Shown here: positions 1 to 8,327 of the stretch, piece after piece
How the letters are laid out: each line of letters opens with the position of its first letter
Position numbering within the stretch: position 1 is the first letter of the stretch
NCBI RefSeq assembly: GCF_000686525.1
Contig: NZ_JMKT01000009.1
Location: 186,001 to 250,000 of the forward strand
Reading direction: 5' to 3'
DNA: 64,000 bases
Source: Desulfonatronovibrio hydrogenovorans DSM 9292
Lineage (GTDB): Bacteria; Desulfobacterota; Desulfovibrionia; Desulfovibrionales; Desulfonatronovibrionaceae
Translations under genes and position numbers: made by a program
The notes under the pieces: generated by a model
The model's database searches: none
What the model saw: the letters and a program-made list of their open reading frames with translations, nothing else
Told to the model about the DNA's origin: nothing

Positions 1-39
1 TCCCTGGAACTAGATGAAAGACTTAAACTTCTGCTTTAG
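1..39 (+). CDS. possible 3' end of a gene entering from the left edge
   Basis: Frame 1 is open from the first base for 12 codons and ends at a TAG at 37-39, with a charged, leucine-rich peptide. Nothing can be said about function. A short hairpin (GCCTGG/CCAGGC, about 56-75) follows it and could end this transcript. It may equally be chance open frame, since 12 codons carry almost no statistical weight. Confidence 0.25.
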   Translation, partial: SLELDERLKLLL

Positions 40-96
40 GTTTTTAAAGGGTCAGCCTGGTCTTGGAGCCAGGCCAGAAGAAATAGCAGAAGGTTT

Positions 97-342
97 TTAT
101 TCCTGACAGGTGGACTTGTTCAACTGCCTGATTATTATTGAATTGTCTGCTTCCATTGACCGCGCTTCCAACTCATGGGAGTGTCCGAAACACTTCAGCT
201 TGCCTTTGTCCAGACAAACCAGACCGGCTGAAAGGACCCGGGTGTAGGGGATCTGTTCTCGCATCTCCTGAAAGGACACCCTTTCCGGGAAGATGATGGG
301 AGTGGGTTCACCGGAAAAATCTTCAAAGATAATGTATTTCAT
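97..342 (-). CDS. small conserved protein of unknown function
   Basis: An 81-residue soluble protein with no signal peptide or membrane segment. It opens with MKYIIFEDFSGEPTPIIFP, continues with a phrase resembling MREQIPYTRVLSAG, and contains three cysteines. From memory, proteins with this opening (MKY-IFEDF-G-P-P-IFP) are found in Desulfovibrio-type genomes, always small and unassigned; this is recollection, not a search. The start is an ATG preceded by a GGGAATC stretch, a weak ribosome site. It lies downstream of the TPR gene on the same strand with a 67-base gap, so the two may be cotranscribed. No function is proposed. Confidence 0.6.
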   Translation of the reverse strand: MKYIIFEDFSGEPTPIIFPERVSFQEMREQIPYTRVLSAGLVCLDKGKLKCFGHSHELEARSMEADNSIIIRQLNKSTCQE

Positions 343-409
343 GGCTGATTCCCAAAAGTTGAATGTTGGATAGCAGTGAAAACCTGCCAGGATTTACTGT
401 CAGGCAGGC

Positions 410-2419
410 CTAAAAAAGGTATGCCCCACCGCCTGTAGAAGCACCCATTCTGGATTCAATGGCATCGATTCTTTGTCTGGCTGCCTCCTTCTGGGCATTG
501 CGGTCAGCATTTCTAAGCACGGTCTGAAAAAGATTTTTGGCCGGGTCAAGCATCCCTCTTTGTTCGTAAATTAGACCTGCCCGGTACATGGCTGTAACCG
601 CCCAGATGTTTTCCCCGGGGAATCCCCAGGCAAGCCTTAAATAATAATCCAAAGCCTTTTCAAGGTCACCCCGGTACTGGGCTCCTTCTCCCAGCCAGAA
701 TAGTATTTCAGCCTGAATTGATTCAGAAATGTTGCTTCTGTCTCTCCATAAGTCCTGGAGCATTGCCTGGGCAGTGTCCCATTGGTTTTTTTCCTGGGCC
801 AGCAAGGCAAGCTTCAGCCTGGTTTCAGGATTAAGTCTGGCAGGGTCGATCTTCAGGATTTCCTGATAGGTGCTGAGAGATTCCTCTTCCCGGCCCATGT
901 CCATGAGGATTCCGGCCTTGGCTTCCAGGAGTTCCAGCTGCCTTGGACCCTGGGCGAACTCCTGGGATATATTCTGCAGATAGCGCCAGGCCAGGGTTTT
1001 ATTTCCATCCTTGTAGGCATGTCTGGCCAGGTTCAAATAAGAACTCTGGCCGATTTCGGAATAAGGAAACAGAAAGGCAAGATTGATTGCTGATTCCCGG
1101 TCCTGTTTGGCAGTGAAGTTTTTTTGATAAAAAAGATAGTTAACAGCATAATCAAGGGGAAAAACTGTGTATAGTGAGCTTAAGTTTTTGATTTCTTCTT
1201 TCCAGAATCCAGCCATGTGCTCAGGGTCAGGGTTGAATCCGGCTGCGTTGAGAAGCTCCTTGAGCACCGGATAAGTCGAGGAGGGCAGACTGGAAAGGCT
1301 GCCAGGGTCTTTGCTCAGGATGGATACCGCCAAGATGATGGTGAAAGGCAGGCCTGATGGGTCAGTTCCGGATTTATACCAGGATTCAAGAGCCTGGACA
1401 TGGTTTTTTTCCTGAAGTTCGAAGATGAACTCCAGGGCATGAAGACGGGAGCGGACGTCACCAGAAAGCAGGGCGGATGAAAGTTCCTGCCTGATGACTT
1501 CCAGGGACCTGCCAGGAGGAAAAGTCTTGACCTGCGTAAGAAAGGGTTCCCATGATCCTGCTTCAGGAGATTTTAATCTGAAATCTTCCAGAACGAAATT
1601 AATGAGTTGTTGGGCATATACTTGGGAAAAACCAGAACTCTTTATGGAAGAATCATTACTTTTCCAGGCAGCAAGATCAGATGATCTAAGAAAAGTGCCC
1701 AGTTCCCTGAAAAAGGATTTCTTGCTGGAATTGGATACCTGTTCCAGGGCCTGGTCTGCCATTGACCAGTGGCCTATGCTCCACAAGGACAGGGCTTTGG
1801 CGATCTGGATCTGATCAGATGAAGGACCGGTTTTTTCTGCAGGGGTTGCTGCCAGGGGGCTGGATATTTTTGACCAGAACCCCTGGTCAGGCCAGGCAGC
1901 AGATGCCAGGCGAAAGGATAGATCCATGATCAGGATCCGTCCCTCATGGACCATATCAGGTCGTAATGTCTGAAAATACCATCTTTTCCAGACATTGTTC
2001 CATAGTTTTTCAAGGTCCGGCTCCTGGCTCATGAGCTGAACTGTTTCCTGGAATCCCAGTAATCCTGCTGCCTCCACAACCGACAGAATCGATCTTTCAA
2101 ATTCTCCAAGCTGCCTCAGGGCCCTGTGCCTGATCCAGTGGGACTTGCCCTGGACTTGAGGCGAGTCCATGGTTTCCAGCGAGTTTAGAACTGTAAGGGC
2201 TTCCTGAGCATTGCCCAGAGAAACCAGGGCATTGGCATAATCCAGTCGGGCCTGAGGGCTGGGGTCCTGCTCCCTGAGGTTCATGGCGTAGATATCCATG
2301 GCCCCGTAACGCTTGAGCCATTCATGGTAGGAGTCCCGATTGCCGGGATCAAGGGCCAAGGCCTGACTGGGAAAGAAAAGCAAGAGTGAAAAAAATAATA
2401 TGATAAAGTGATAATTCAT
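410..2419 (-). CDS. secreted tetratricopeptide-repeat protein
   Basis: A 669-residue protein built almost entirely of helical TPR-like repeats, clearest in the last 250 residues (for example ALDYYLRLAWGFPGENIWA and the DPAKNLFQTVL helix). The ATG at 2419 was chosen because it begins a classical signal peptide (MNYHFIILFFSLLLFFPSQ, then ALA and likely cleavage). The frame stays open another 26 codons upstream to a TTG, but that extension would bury the signal peptide. The protein is therefore exported, probably periplasmic or outer-membrane associated, and may act as a scaffold or assembly factor. No enzymatic motif is visible. A small conserved gene follows closely on the same strand. Confidence 0.8.
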   Translation of the reverse strand: MNYHFIILFFSLLLFFPSQALALDPGNRDSYHEWLKRYGAMDIYAMNLREQDPSPQARLDYANALVSLGNAQEALTVLNSLETMDSPQVQGKSHWIRHRALRQLGEFERSILSVVEAAGLLGFQETVQLMSQEPDLEKLWNNVWKRWYFQTLRPDMVHEGRILIMDLSFRLASAAWPDQGFWSKISSPLAATPAEKTGPSSDQIQIAKALSLWSIGHWSMADQALEQVSNSSKKSFFRELGTFLRSSDLAAWKSNDSSIKSSGFSQVYAQQLINFVLEDFRLKSPEAGSWEPFLTQVKTFPPGRSLEVIRQELSSALLSGDVRSRLHALEFIFELQEKNHVQALESWYKSGTDPSGLPFTIILAVSILSKDPGSLSSLPSSTYPVLKELLNAAGFNPDPEHMAGFWKEEIKNLSSLYTVFPLDYAVNYLFYQKNFTAKQDRESAINLAFLFPYSEIGQSSYLNLARHAYKDGNKTLAWRYLQNISQEFAQGPRQLELLEAKAGILMDMGREEESLSTYQEILKIDPARLNPETRLKLALLAQEKNQWDTAQAMLQDLWRDRSNISESIQAEILFWLGEGAQYRGDLEKALDYYLRLAWGFPGENIWAVTAMYRAGLIYEQRGMLDPAKNLFQTVLRNADRNAQKEAARQRIDAIESRMGASTGGGAYLF

Positions 2420-2884
2420 AAGATATTTAACCGTGAAAGTGCTTAGCCGATCGGATGAACGGCTGTTGATTAAAATGGCCCGGCTGCAAAGCACCAAGGC
2501 TGAACCAATTCTAAAATGTTTTTCCCATGAAGGTCAATAAACTGATTTCATCTCGGTGCTGGCAGATGATTGGTCTTGAAAAGATTTTTTCATGTTTGTT
2601 CAACTGCTTCCAGTTTTTTCCAGCCAGGTTCAGGGCAGGCTTAGATATCATTCTGAATTCATTGGCATTAACTTTCATTTCAACATTATTAAAGTTTACA
2701 TAATTTACATTATGGGACAATAGTAAAAAGAAAGGATTGAGCATTTAAAATAAAAAAGCCGGCATCTTTATTTTAAAAAGATGCCGGCTTTTAGACTTAA
2801 CTTAGGCCAGAAAAATGGCTGAAACTGATCAGGCCAAATCCACTTCCCTGGATGGTCAGAGACGTTCCGGGATCAAGCCTATCT
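2420..2884. other. intergenic stretch with no convincing gene
   Basis: This stretch lies between the TPR gene and the transaldolase gene. It holds one strong terminator hairpin (2752-2792, listed separately). It also contains a 77-codon open frame on the minus strand (2511-2744), but that frame begins without a usable ribosome site, has no recognisable domain, and starts within the T-rich tail of the terminator. I treat it as noncoding. The promoter for the TPR gene should lie in the 2430-2740 part, but I cannot pick a clear -35/-10 pair. Confidence 0.5.
2752..2792 (-). terminator. intrinsic terminator after the transaldolase gene
   Basis: An almost perfect inverted repeat: AAAGCCGGCATCTTT (about 2755-2769) pairs with AAAGATGCCGGCTTT (about 2777-2791) around a short A/T loop. 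Read on the minus strand, the stem is followed by TTTTTTATTTT, a typical uridine tract, so it should end transcripts leaving the transaldolase gene leftward. The sequence on the other side also has a few T residues, so weak bidirectional action is possible. Confidence 0.9.
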
Positions 2885-3526
2885 CTATTTTACTGTTTTC
2901 CAGTCAGCCAGAAAGGCTTCCAGACCTGTGTCAGTCAGCGGATGTCTGGACAGCTTTTCAATTACCTTGAATGGTATTGTTGCGATGTCAGCGCCCATCA
3001 TGGCTGATTCCAGGACATGACCAGGATGCCTTACACTGGCTACAATGATTTCCGTGTCCAGAGCATAGTTGTCGTAAATGTCAATGATTCCTGCCACCAC
3101 ATCCATCCCGTTCTGGCCAATGTCATCCAGCCTGCCCACAAACGGACTGACGTATGCAGCCCCTGCCTTGGCAGCAAGCAAGGCCTGGAGCGGGGAAAAA
3201 ACCAGGGTGACATTAGTCTCTATCTGCATGTTGGCAAGAGTTTTGACAGCTTCCAGGCCTGGCATGGTCATGGGAATCTTGATTACAACATTTGGCCCGA
3301 ATTTGACCAGTTCAACCGCCTCATTGACCATATCCTCTGCAGTCGTTCCAATTACTTCCAGGCTTACCGGTCCCTGGACAAGCTGGCAAATATCCGAGGC
3401 CACATCTCTCCAGTTTCGGCCTTCCCTGGCCATAAGGCTGGGATTGGTAGTGACACCGTCCACCATGCCGAAGTCCATGCCCTTTTTGATTTCATCAATG
3501 TTGGCAGTATCAATGAAAAATTTCAT
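2885..3526 (-). CDS. tal: transaldolase, small TalC/MipB type
   Basis: A 213-residue cytoplasmic (beta/alpha)8 enzyme of the fructose-6-phosphate aldolase/transaldolase family, moving a dihydroxyacetone unit between sugar phosphates in the non-oxidative pentose phosphate pathway. The Schiff-base lysine is K83 in VVIKIPMT. E57 in SLEV sits where transaldolases carry Glu and true F6P aldolases carry Gln, and the [19 protein letters not shown] and [11 protein letters not shown] segments match the transaldolase subgroup. The length is normal. The start is an ATG 7 bases after a perfect AGGAGG. It stands alone, with a strong terminator downstream. F6P aldolase activity cannot be excluded without an assay. 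Confidence 0.93.
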   Translation of the reverse strand: MKFFIDTANIDEIKKGMDFGMVDGVTTNPSLMAREGRNWRDVASDICQLVQGPVSLEVIGTTAEDMVNEAVELVKFGPNVVIKIPMTMPGLEAVKTLANMQIETNVTLVFSPLQALLAAKAGAAYVSPFVGRLDDIGQNGMDVVAGIIDIYDNYALDTEIIVASVRHPGHVLESAMMGADIATIPFKVIEKLSRHPLTDTGLEAFLADWKTVK

Positions 3527-3696
3527 TCTTCAACCTCCTGGGTCGGGGTTAGTTGTTAATTCCATGATCTGAATTCAGATTGAGGCAGTTGAGGCTGTAC
3601 CCTGTTCATGGCAGCTGGATTCAGATTTGATCAGCCTGAATATCTATCTGGTTCTGTTAACAAAACAGCCGGTCAGCTATACTTTTTGTGGCAGGG

Positions 3697-3987
3697 TTAT
3701 TCTTTTTCCTTTTGATTCTGGTCCAGAACCTCATGGGCTCCGATCCTCTTCAGGTACTTGTCTCTGCAGTCATAGCTGCAAAAACAGAGGACATTTCCAT
3801 CCTTTTTAACCCGGATGTCGCTGCCCTTGTCCACGTAAGTCCCACAGACTGGGTCTTTGACCATGACTCCATTGGCAGCCATTTTTTCCTTTTCTTTGGT
3901 TACTTTTTCCTTTTTCTTTTTCTGATCATTAATCAGAAGTTTATACAGGATAAATCCAACAACGATCAGGATGACAAATTTAAGCAT
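3697..3987 (-). CDS. membrane-anchored small protein with TRASH/YHS-like metal-binding module
   Basis: 96 residues. Residues 1-19 form one membrane helix (MLKFVILIVVGFILYKLL), followed by a very lysine-rich linker. The soluble part has DPVCGTYV and a second cluster, CFCSYDCRDKYL. This CG...C...C...KYL layout is that of the TRASH/YHS family, usually linked to binding soft metals such as copper. The highly charged linker and C-terminal tail suggest the domain faces the cytoplasm. An AAGGA ribosome site precedes the ATG. It lies 36 bases upstream... in gene order it follows folK (folK starts at 4534 and ends at 4025), so the two may be cotranscribed. The actual ligand is not determined by the sequence. 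Confidence 0.8.
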   Translation of the reverse strand: MLKFVILIVVGFILYKLLINDQKKKKEKVTKEKEKMAANGVMVKDPVCGTYVDKGSDIRVKKDGNVLCFCSYDCRDKYLKRIGAHEVLDQNQKEKE

Positions 3988-4024
3988 GGCAATTCCTTAA
4001 AGTTTTAGTTTAACCTTTCAGGGT

Positions 4025-4534
4025 CTATTGATAGATGATATTATTGTCTATCCTGAATGGGATGCTCTCCAGGGCCTGCTGCAAAGACTGTCCATCAGGA
4101 AAGGTGAATTCCGGATAAATATCCATCAGGGGCACAAGGACAAAGGCTCTTTTTTTCATGGCAGGATGAGGAACAACCAGTTCAGGACTGCAAATGGTTC
4201 TTGAATTGTAAGACAGGATGTCCAGGTCTATAACCCTTGGACCTTTGGGGACATTTCTGCTCCGTCCCATCTTGAGTTCTATCTGCTGGAGTGCTTGTAA
4301 AAGACTCCATGGGTTCCATTCTGGACCGGTGACGAGCATGGCAACCTGATTCAGGAACCAGGGCTGGTCGGGTTTATCCTGGGGCTGGGTCAAATAAATC
4401 CGGGACAGTTTCAAGATGCTAAGCCCATTTAGACTGTCAAGGGCTGCAATTGCATTTTCCAGGTTCTTACTGCATAATCCTAGATTAGTGCCAAGGCTGA
4501 TAATAACCCTTTTTTTGGACACGGAAAAACCCAT
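4025..4534 (-). CDS. folK: 2-amino-4-hydroxy-6-hydroxymethyldihydropteridine pyrophosphokinase
   Basis: 169-residue HPPK, which transfers pyrophosphate from ATP to hydroxymethyl-dihydropterin, the step before dihydropteroate synthase in folate synthesis. The fold's start (IISLGTNLG, residues 11-19), a FLNQVAML segment and the family signature GPRVIDLDIL (98-107, with metal-binding D103 and D105) are all present, as is the later VVPHPAMKKRAFVL region. The length is normal. The ATG follows GAGGAG at good spacing. It is divergent from the xer recombinase gene, with about 139 bases of A/T-rich DNA between, which should hold both promoters. No other folate genes lie nearby. Confidence 0.95.
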   Translation of the reverse strand: MGFSVSKKRVIISLGTNLGLCSKNLENAIAALDSLNGLSILKLSRIYLTQPQDKPDQPWFLNQVAMLVTGPEWNPWSLLQALQQIELKMGRSRNVPKGPRVIDLDILSYNSRTICSPELVVPHPAMKKRAFVLVPLMDIYPEFTFPDGQSLQQALESIPFRIDNNIIYQ

Positions 4535-4673
4535 GTAACTCCTCTTTCCAAGGGAGGGAGCAGCTGGGTACGCCCTCAGATATGGAATGCCGGTGTTTAT
4601 TACAATATGTTATATTTTTATAACTATCCTAGCAAGCCTGAATCACCCTTCCAAGCCGTAAGGTCGGTGTAAG

Positions 4674-5588
4674 TTGTCCCTGGAACGTCCCCAACCCACA
4701 GCAGAGGTTGAAAGCTTTCTGGAGCACTCTCTGGTGGTCAAAGGCCTTTCTCAGGCCACCATCCGTTCCTATTCCCAGGATCTGGATTCTTTTTTCCTGT
4801 TCATCAAGGAAAAATCAATACCTGTCACCCGGGTTTCCGAACAGGACATCTTTATCTATCTTGTTTTTCTGCGGGGAAAGGGGCTGCAGAGTCGGAGTCT
4901 GGCCAGACACATGGCAACTCTGCGCGGGTTTTTCTTGTTCCTCCAAGATCAGGGAATTGTCCAGGACAACCCTGCTGGTCTGCTTGAAAATCCCAAACTG
5001 CCCAAGTTGCTGCCCAAGGTCTTGTCTGTTGAAGAGGTGGAAACAATTCTATCCCAGCCAGAAACAGGACAAAAGCTTGGAGCCAGGGACAAGGCCATGC
5101 TTGAGCTCCTGTATGCAGCCGGGTTGAGGGTTTCTGAGGTGGCTGACTTGAAGGTCCTCAGTTATGACCAGCAAAGCGGGCTGATCAGGGTCTGGGGAAA
5201 GGGAGCTAAGGAGAGGATAGTTCCCCTGCACTACTCCTGCATGAAGTGGCTTGATTTTTACCTGCAAAACTGGCGGAACACATTTTCGCCAAAAGAGGAT
5301 AACATCTTCCTGAACCGTTCAGGCAGAAGGCTTTCCAGGCAGGGAGTCTGGAAGATGATCAAAAAGTACGCCCTACAGGCTGGAATCAAAAAACAGGTCT
5401 CCCCTCATACCTTAAGGCATTCCTTTGCCACCCATCTTCTGGAAGGCGGGGCTGACCTGAGAACCGTGCAGATCCTGCTGGGGCACTCGGATATTACTGC
5501 TACTGAAATCTATACTCATGTCCAGAAAGATCGACTCCAGGCCACCCACGATAGATATCACCCCAGAACCCGAACTCAAAGACCATGA
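4674..5588 (+). CDS. xerD: site-specific tyrosine recombinase XerD/XerC type
   Basis: 304 residues: an N-terminal SAM-like core-binding domain (about 10-100) and a C-terminal catalytic domain. All catalytic residues are present: R152 (AAGLRVSEV), K176 or K179 (GKGAKER), H245 and R248 (SPHTLRHSF), H271 (LLGHSDI) and nucleophile Y280 (EIYTHV). It should resolve chromosome dimers at dif with a partner recombinase. The only sensible start is TTG at 4674 after AAGG, because an in-frame stop lies just upstream. Its TGA overlaps the ATG of the next gene (ATGA), indicating translational coupling. XerC versus XerD cannot be settled from sequence alone; no dif site or integron features are seen here. 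Confidence 0.88.
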   Translation: MSLERPQPTAEVESFLEHSLVVKGLSQATIRSYSQDLDSFFLFIKEKSIPVTRVSEQDIFIYLVFLRGKGLQSRSLARHMATLRGFFLFLQDQGIVQDNPAGLLENPKLPKLLPKVLSVEEVETILSQPETGQKLGARDKAMLELLYAAGLRVSEVADLKVLSYDQQSGLIRVWGKGAKERIVPLHYSCMKWLDFYLQNWRNTFSPKEDNIFLNRSGRRLSRQGVWKMIKKYALQAGIKKQVSPHTLRHSFATHLLEGGADLRTVQILLGHSDITATEIYTHVQKDRLQATHDRYHPRTRTQRP

Positions 5589-8239
5589 AGAAATCACTGA
5601 TCAAGGCTTCAACCGTAATTACCTGTCATGTCAATGCTGATTTTGATGCCCTGTCCTCAATGATCGCAGCCAGCAAGCTTTACCCCGATTCAGTGCTCAT
5701 TTTTCCGGGAAGCCAGGAAAAAAATCTGAAGAATTTTTTTATCCAGAGCGCCACTTATCTTTATAATTTTAAATCATTTCGGGACATTGACCCTGAAAGC
5801 GTCACCAGGCTGATCATAGTTGACACCAGGCAGAAATCAAGGGTCACGCACATTGCTCCTTTACTGGAAAAGGATTTGACCATCCATATTTATGATCACC
5901 ATCCTGATTCAGATGAAGATATTTCCGGAGAGGTTGAGGTGGTCAAGCCATGGGGCTCCACCACTTCCATCATCTCTGAAATTCTGGCCAGAAATGATAT
6001 TGCCCTTACCGAGGACGAAGCCACAGTTCTGGGGTTAGGCATATATGAAGATACAGGCTGCTTTACATTCAAGTCCACCACCAGCCACGATTTTGAAGCT
6101 GCTTCCTGGCTTCTGGCCAGGGGTATGGATCTGAATATGGTGTCAGATCTCATCAACAGGGATTTGTCTGCTGAGCAGGTTTCCATCCTTAATTCTTTAC
6201 TGGAATCAGCCACCACCCATAAGATCAACGGCATCGACATTGTTGTGGCCGAAGTATCTTTAGAACATTATGTTGGTGATTTTGCCCTGTTGGCCCACAA
6301 GCTTCTAGATATGGAAAACATCAGAGTTCTCTTTGCCATCGGCCGCATGCATGACCGGGTCCATATCGTTGCCAGGAGCAGGACCACGGACGTGGATGTG
6401 GGTCGAATATGTTCTTCCATGGGAGGCGGGGGCCATTCTTTTGCAGCATCGGCCACTGTCAAGCACAAGACCCTGATTCAGGTCAAGGATGAGCTTTTTG
6501 GTCTGTTGTATTCCCAAATCAATCCACAGATCCTGGTTGCTCACCTCATGTCTGCCCCGGCTGTCAGTATTGAAGAAAATGAGATCATATCTCAGGCAGC
6601 CGAAGTAATGACCAGATTTGGGTTAAAGGCTGTTCCAGTCATGGATGAAGGCAGAAAAAAGTGCGTGGGAATCATTGAGCACCAGGTTGCTGATAAGGCT
6701 GTGTCCCATGGGCTGGGCAAGATTCCTTTGAAGGAGTATATGCTTACCGACTTTTCTGTGCTGAGCACCAAAGATGATATTTACAGAGTCATGGAAATAA
6801 TCATTGGTCAAAGACAACGGCTCATCCCTATTGTCAAGGATGATGCAGTGATTGGAGTAGTGACCAGGACTGACCTGATAAATAATATTATCAAAGAGCC
6901 GGCCAGGATACCTGAAGCTCTTCTTCCGGAAAGAAAAAGAGAGAGGAACGTCAAAAAAATACTCAAGGACAGGCTTCCTGAACATATATATGTTCTAATG
7001 GAGAAATGCGGAAATTTATCCCGGGAGATGGGATTTCAACTGTACATTGTTGGAGGTTTTGTCCGGGATATCCTTCTTGGTCGGGACAATCTGGATGTTG
7101 ACCTGGTGGTGGAGGGAGATGGAATAGCCTTTGCCAGAAAGCTGGCTAAGGAGCTTGGCGGCCGGGTCAGGGCTCATCATAAGTTTCAGACCGCAGTAGT
7201 TATTCTGGATCAGGGACAGAAAATCGACGTGGCCACTGCCAGGCTCGAATATTATGAACATCCGGCTGCACTGCCTACGGTTGAACTGTCGTCAATAAAG
7301 ATGGACCTGTACCGGAGAGATTTCAGCATCAATGCCCTGGCCGTGCATCTCAATCCTGACAGTTTTGGCAAACTGGTGGATTTTTTTGGAGGTCAGAGGG
7401 ATATCAAGGACAAGGTTATCAGGGTCCTCCATTCTTTGAGTTTTGTTGAAGATCCCACCAGGATCATCAGGGCCATCAGGTTTGAGCAGAGGTTTGCCTT
7501 CAGGATAGGCAGCCAGACTGAAAAACTGATCAAGAATGCGGTGGAACTGAATATCTTTCACAAGTTATCCGGGAGCAGGATCTTTCACGAACTGAAAATG
7601 ATCTTTGAAGAAAACAATCCTCTGGGGTGCATGACCCGGATGGATAATTTCGGACTGCTGCGCAACATCCATCCCCTGCTTAAATTGACTCCAGGCATTA
7701 ACGGGCTTTTGCTGGAAACCGAAAAGGTAATCAACTGGTTCCAGTTGCTTTATACAGAAGAAAAAATAAAAAAATGGCTTTTATACCTGCTGGGTTTATT
7801 AAATAATATTAATGACGCCCAGGCCAAGATCATTTTTAACAGGTTCAGCTTTTCCAAAAAACAGGAACTCAATTTTTTCACCATCAGGGGACAGGTCCGG
7901 GAAGCAGTGTCCAGGCTTCATGACTGGCAAAGAAAAAATAAAAAAATGAGCGAGTTATATTTCATCCTAAGCCCCCTGCCCCTGGAAGCCCTTCTGTTTC
8001 TTATGGCCAGAAATCAAAAAGATGATCTGCGCAAGAAGATATCCTACTTCATAACCAGACTGCGGAATATTGAACCTTTATTGTCAGGTAAAGATTTGAA
8101 AAAAATGGGGATCACTCCTGGACCATTATATGGAAAAATACTTCAGGATTTGATTGCGGCAAGAATCGACGGGCTTTCGTGTGACCGTAAAGCCCAAATG
8201 GAGTGGGTCAGGGAAAAATATGGTCACAGCCGGGATTGA
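5585..8239 (+). CDS. DHH / CBS / tRNA nucleotidyltransferase (CCA or A-adding) fusion protein
   Basis: 884 residues in three parts. Residues 1-310 are a DHH/DHHA1 phosphoesterase (HVNADFDALSS, DTRQKSR, DHHPD, and the closing SMGGGGHSFAASA). Residues about 318-435 are a CBS pair. From about 470 a class II polynucleotide adenylyltransferase begins: VGGFVRDILLG near 488, LDVDLV metal-binding aspartates, RRDFSINALA, and DPTRIIRAIRF. This fusion is known in deltaproteobacteria and Aquificales, where class II enzymes may be split into CC-adding and A-adding forms. The catalytic head looks intact. The DHH part resembles oligoribonuclease/cyclic-dinucleotide phosphodiesterases, so it may trim RNA or hydrolyse a nucleotide signal. 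It is coupled to xerD by a 4-base overlap. Confidence 0.9.
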   Translation: MKKSLIKASTVITCHVNADFDALSSMIAASKLYPDSVLIFPGSQEKNLKNFFIQSATYLYNFKSFRDIDPESVTRLIIVDTRQKSRVTHIAPLLEKDLTIHIYDHHPDSDEDISGEVEVVKPWGSTTSIISEILARNDIALTEDEATVLGLGIYEDTGCFTFKSTTSHDFEAASWLLARGMDLNMVSDLINRDLSAEQVSILNSLLESATTHKINGIDIVVAEVSLEHYVGDFALLAHKLLDMENIRVLFAIGRMHDRVHIVARSRTTDVDVGRICSSMGGGGHSFAASATVKHKTLIQVKDELFGLLYSQINPQILVAHLMSAPAVSIEENEIISQAAEVMTRFGLKAVPVMDEGRKKCVGIIEHQVADKAVSHGLGKIPLKEYMLTDFSVLSTKDDIYRVMEIIIGQRQRLIPIVKDDAVIGVVTRTDLINNIIKEPARIPEALLPERKRERNVKKILKDRLPEHIYVLMEKCGNLSREMGFQLYIVGGFVRDILLGRDNLDVDLVVEGDGIAFARKLAKELGGRVRAHHKFQTAVVILDQGQKIDVATARLEYYEHPAALPTVELSSIKMDLYRRDFSINALAVHLNPDSFGKLVDFFGGQRDIKDKVIRVLHSLSFVEDPTRIIRAIRFEQRFAFRIGSQTEKLIKNAVELNIFHKLSGSRIFHELKMIFEENNPLGCMTRMDNFGLLRNIHPLLKLTPGINGLLLETEKVINWFQLLYTEEKIKKWLLYLLGLLNNINDAQAKIIFNRFSFSKKQELNFFTIRGQVREAVSRLHDWQRKNKKMSELYFILSPLPLEALLFLMARNQKDDLRKKISYFITRLRNIEPLLSGKDLKKMGITPGPLYGKILQDLIAARIDGLSCDRKAQMEWVREKYGHSRD

Positions 8240-8271
8240 CAGGCTGGGCTGAGGCCGCAGCTGCACGAGGT

Positions 8272-8317
8272 TGCTGTCATCCCTTTGGAGCGGACAGATC
8301 CAGAAGGGATGACAGCA
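8272..8317. terminator. 14-bp inverted repeat between convergent genes
   Basis: TGCTGTCATCCCTT (8272-8285) pairs perfectly with AAGGGATGACAGCA (8304-8317) around an 18-base loop. It sits in the 88-base gap between the CCA fusion gene and gdhA, which converge, so it is in the right place for a shared terminator. There is no T tract on either side, so it is not a textbook intrinsic terminator; it could be a barrier or RNA-stabilising hairpin. Confidence 0.6.
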
Positions 8318-8327
8318 CAGGATTCGG

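Noticed and set aside
2511-2744. 77-codon open frame on the minus strand
   Set aside because: It lacks a ribosome site and any domain, and its start lies in the T-rich tail of a strong terminator.
3017-3572. Two long open frames on the plus strand opposite the transaldolase gene
   Set aside because: The minus-strand frame is a clear full-length enzyme with an ideal ribosome site; the plus-strand frames are its complement and match nothing.
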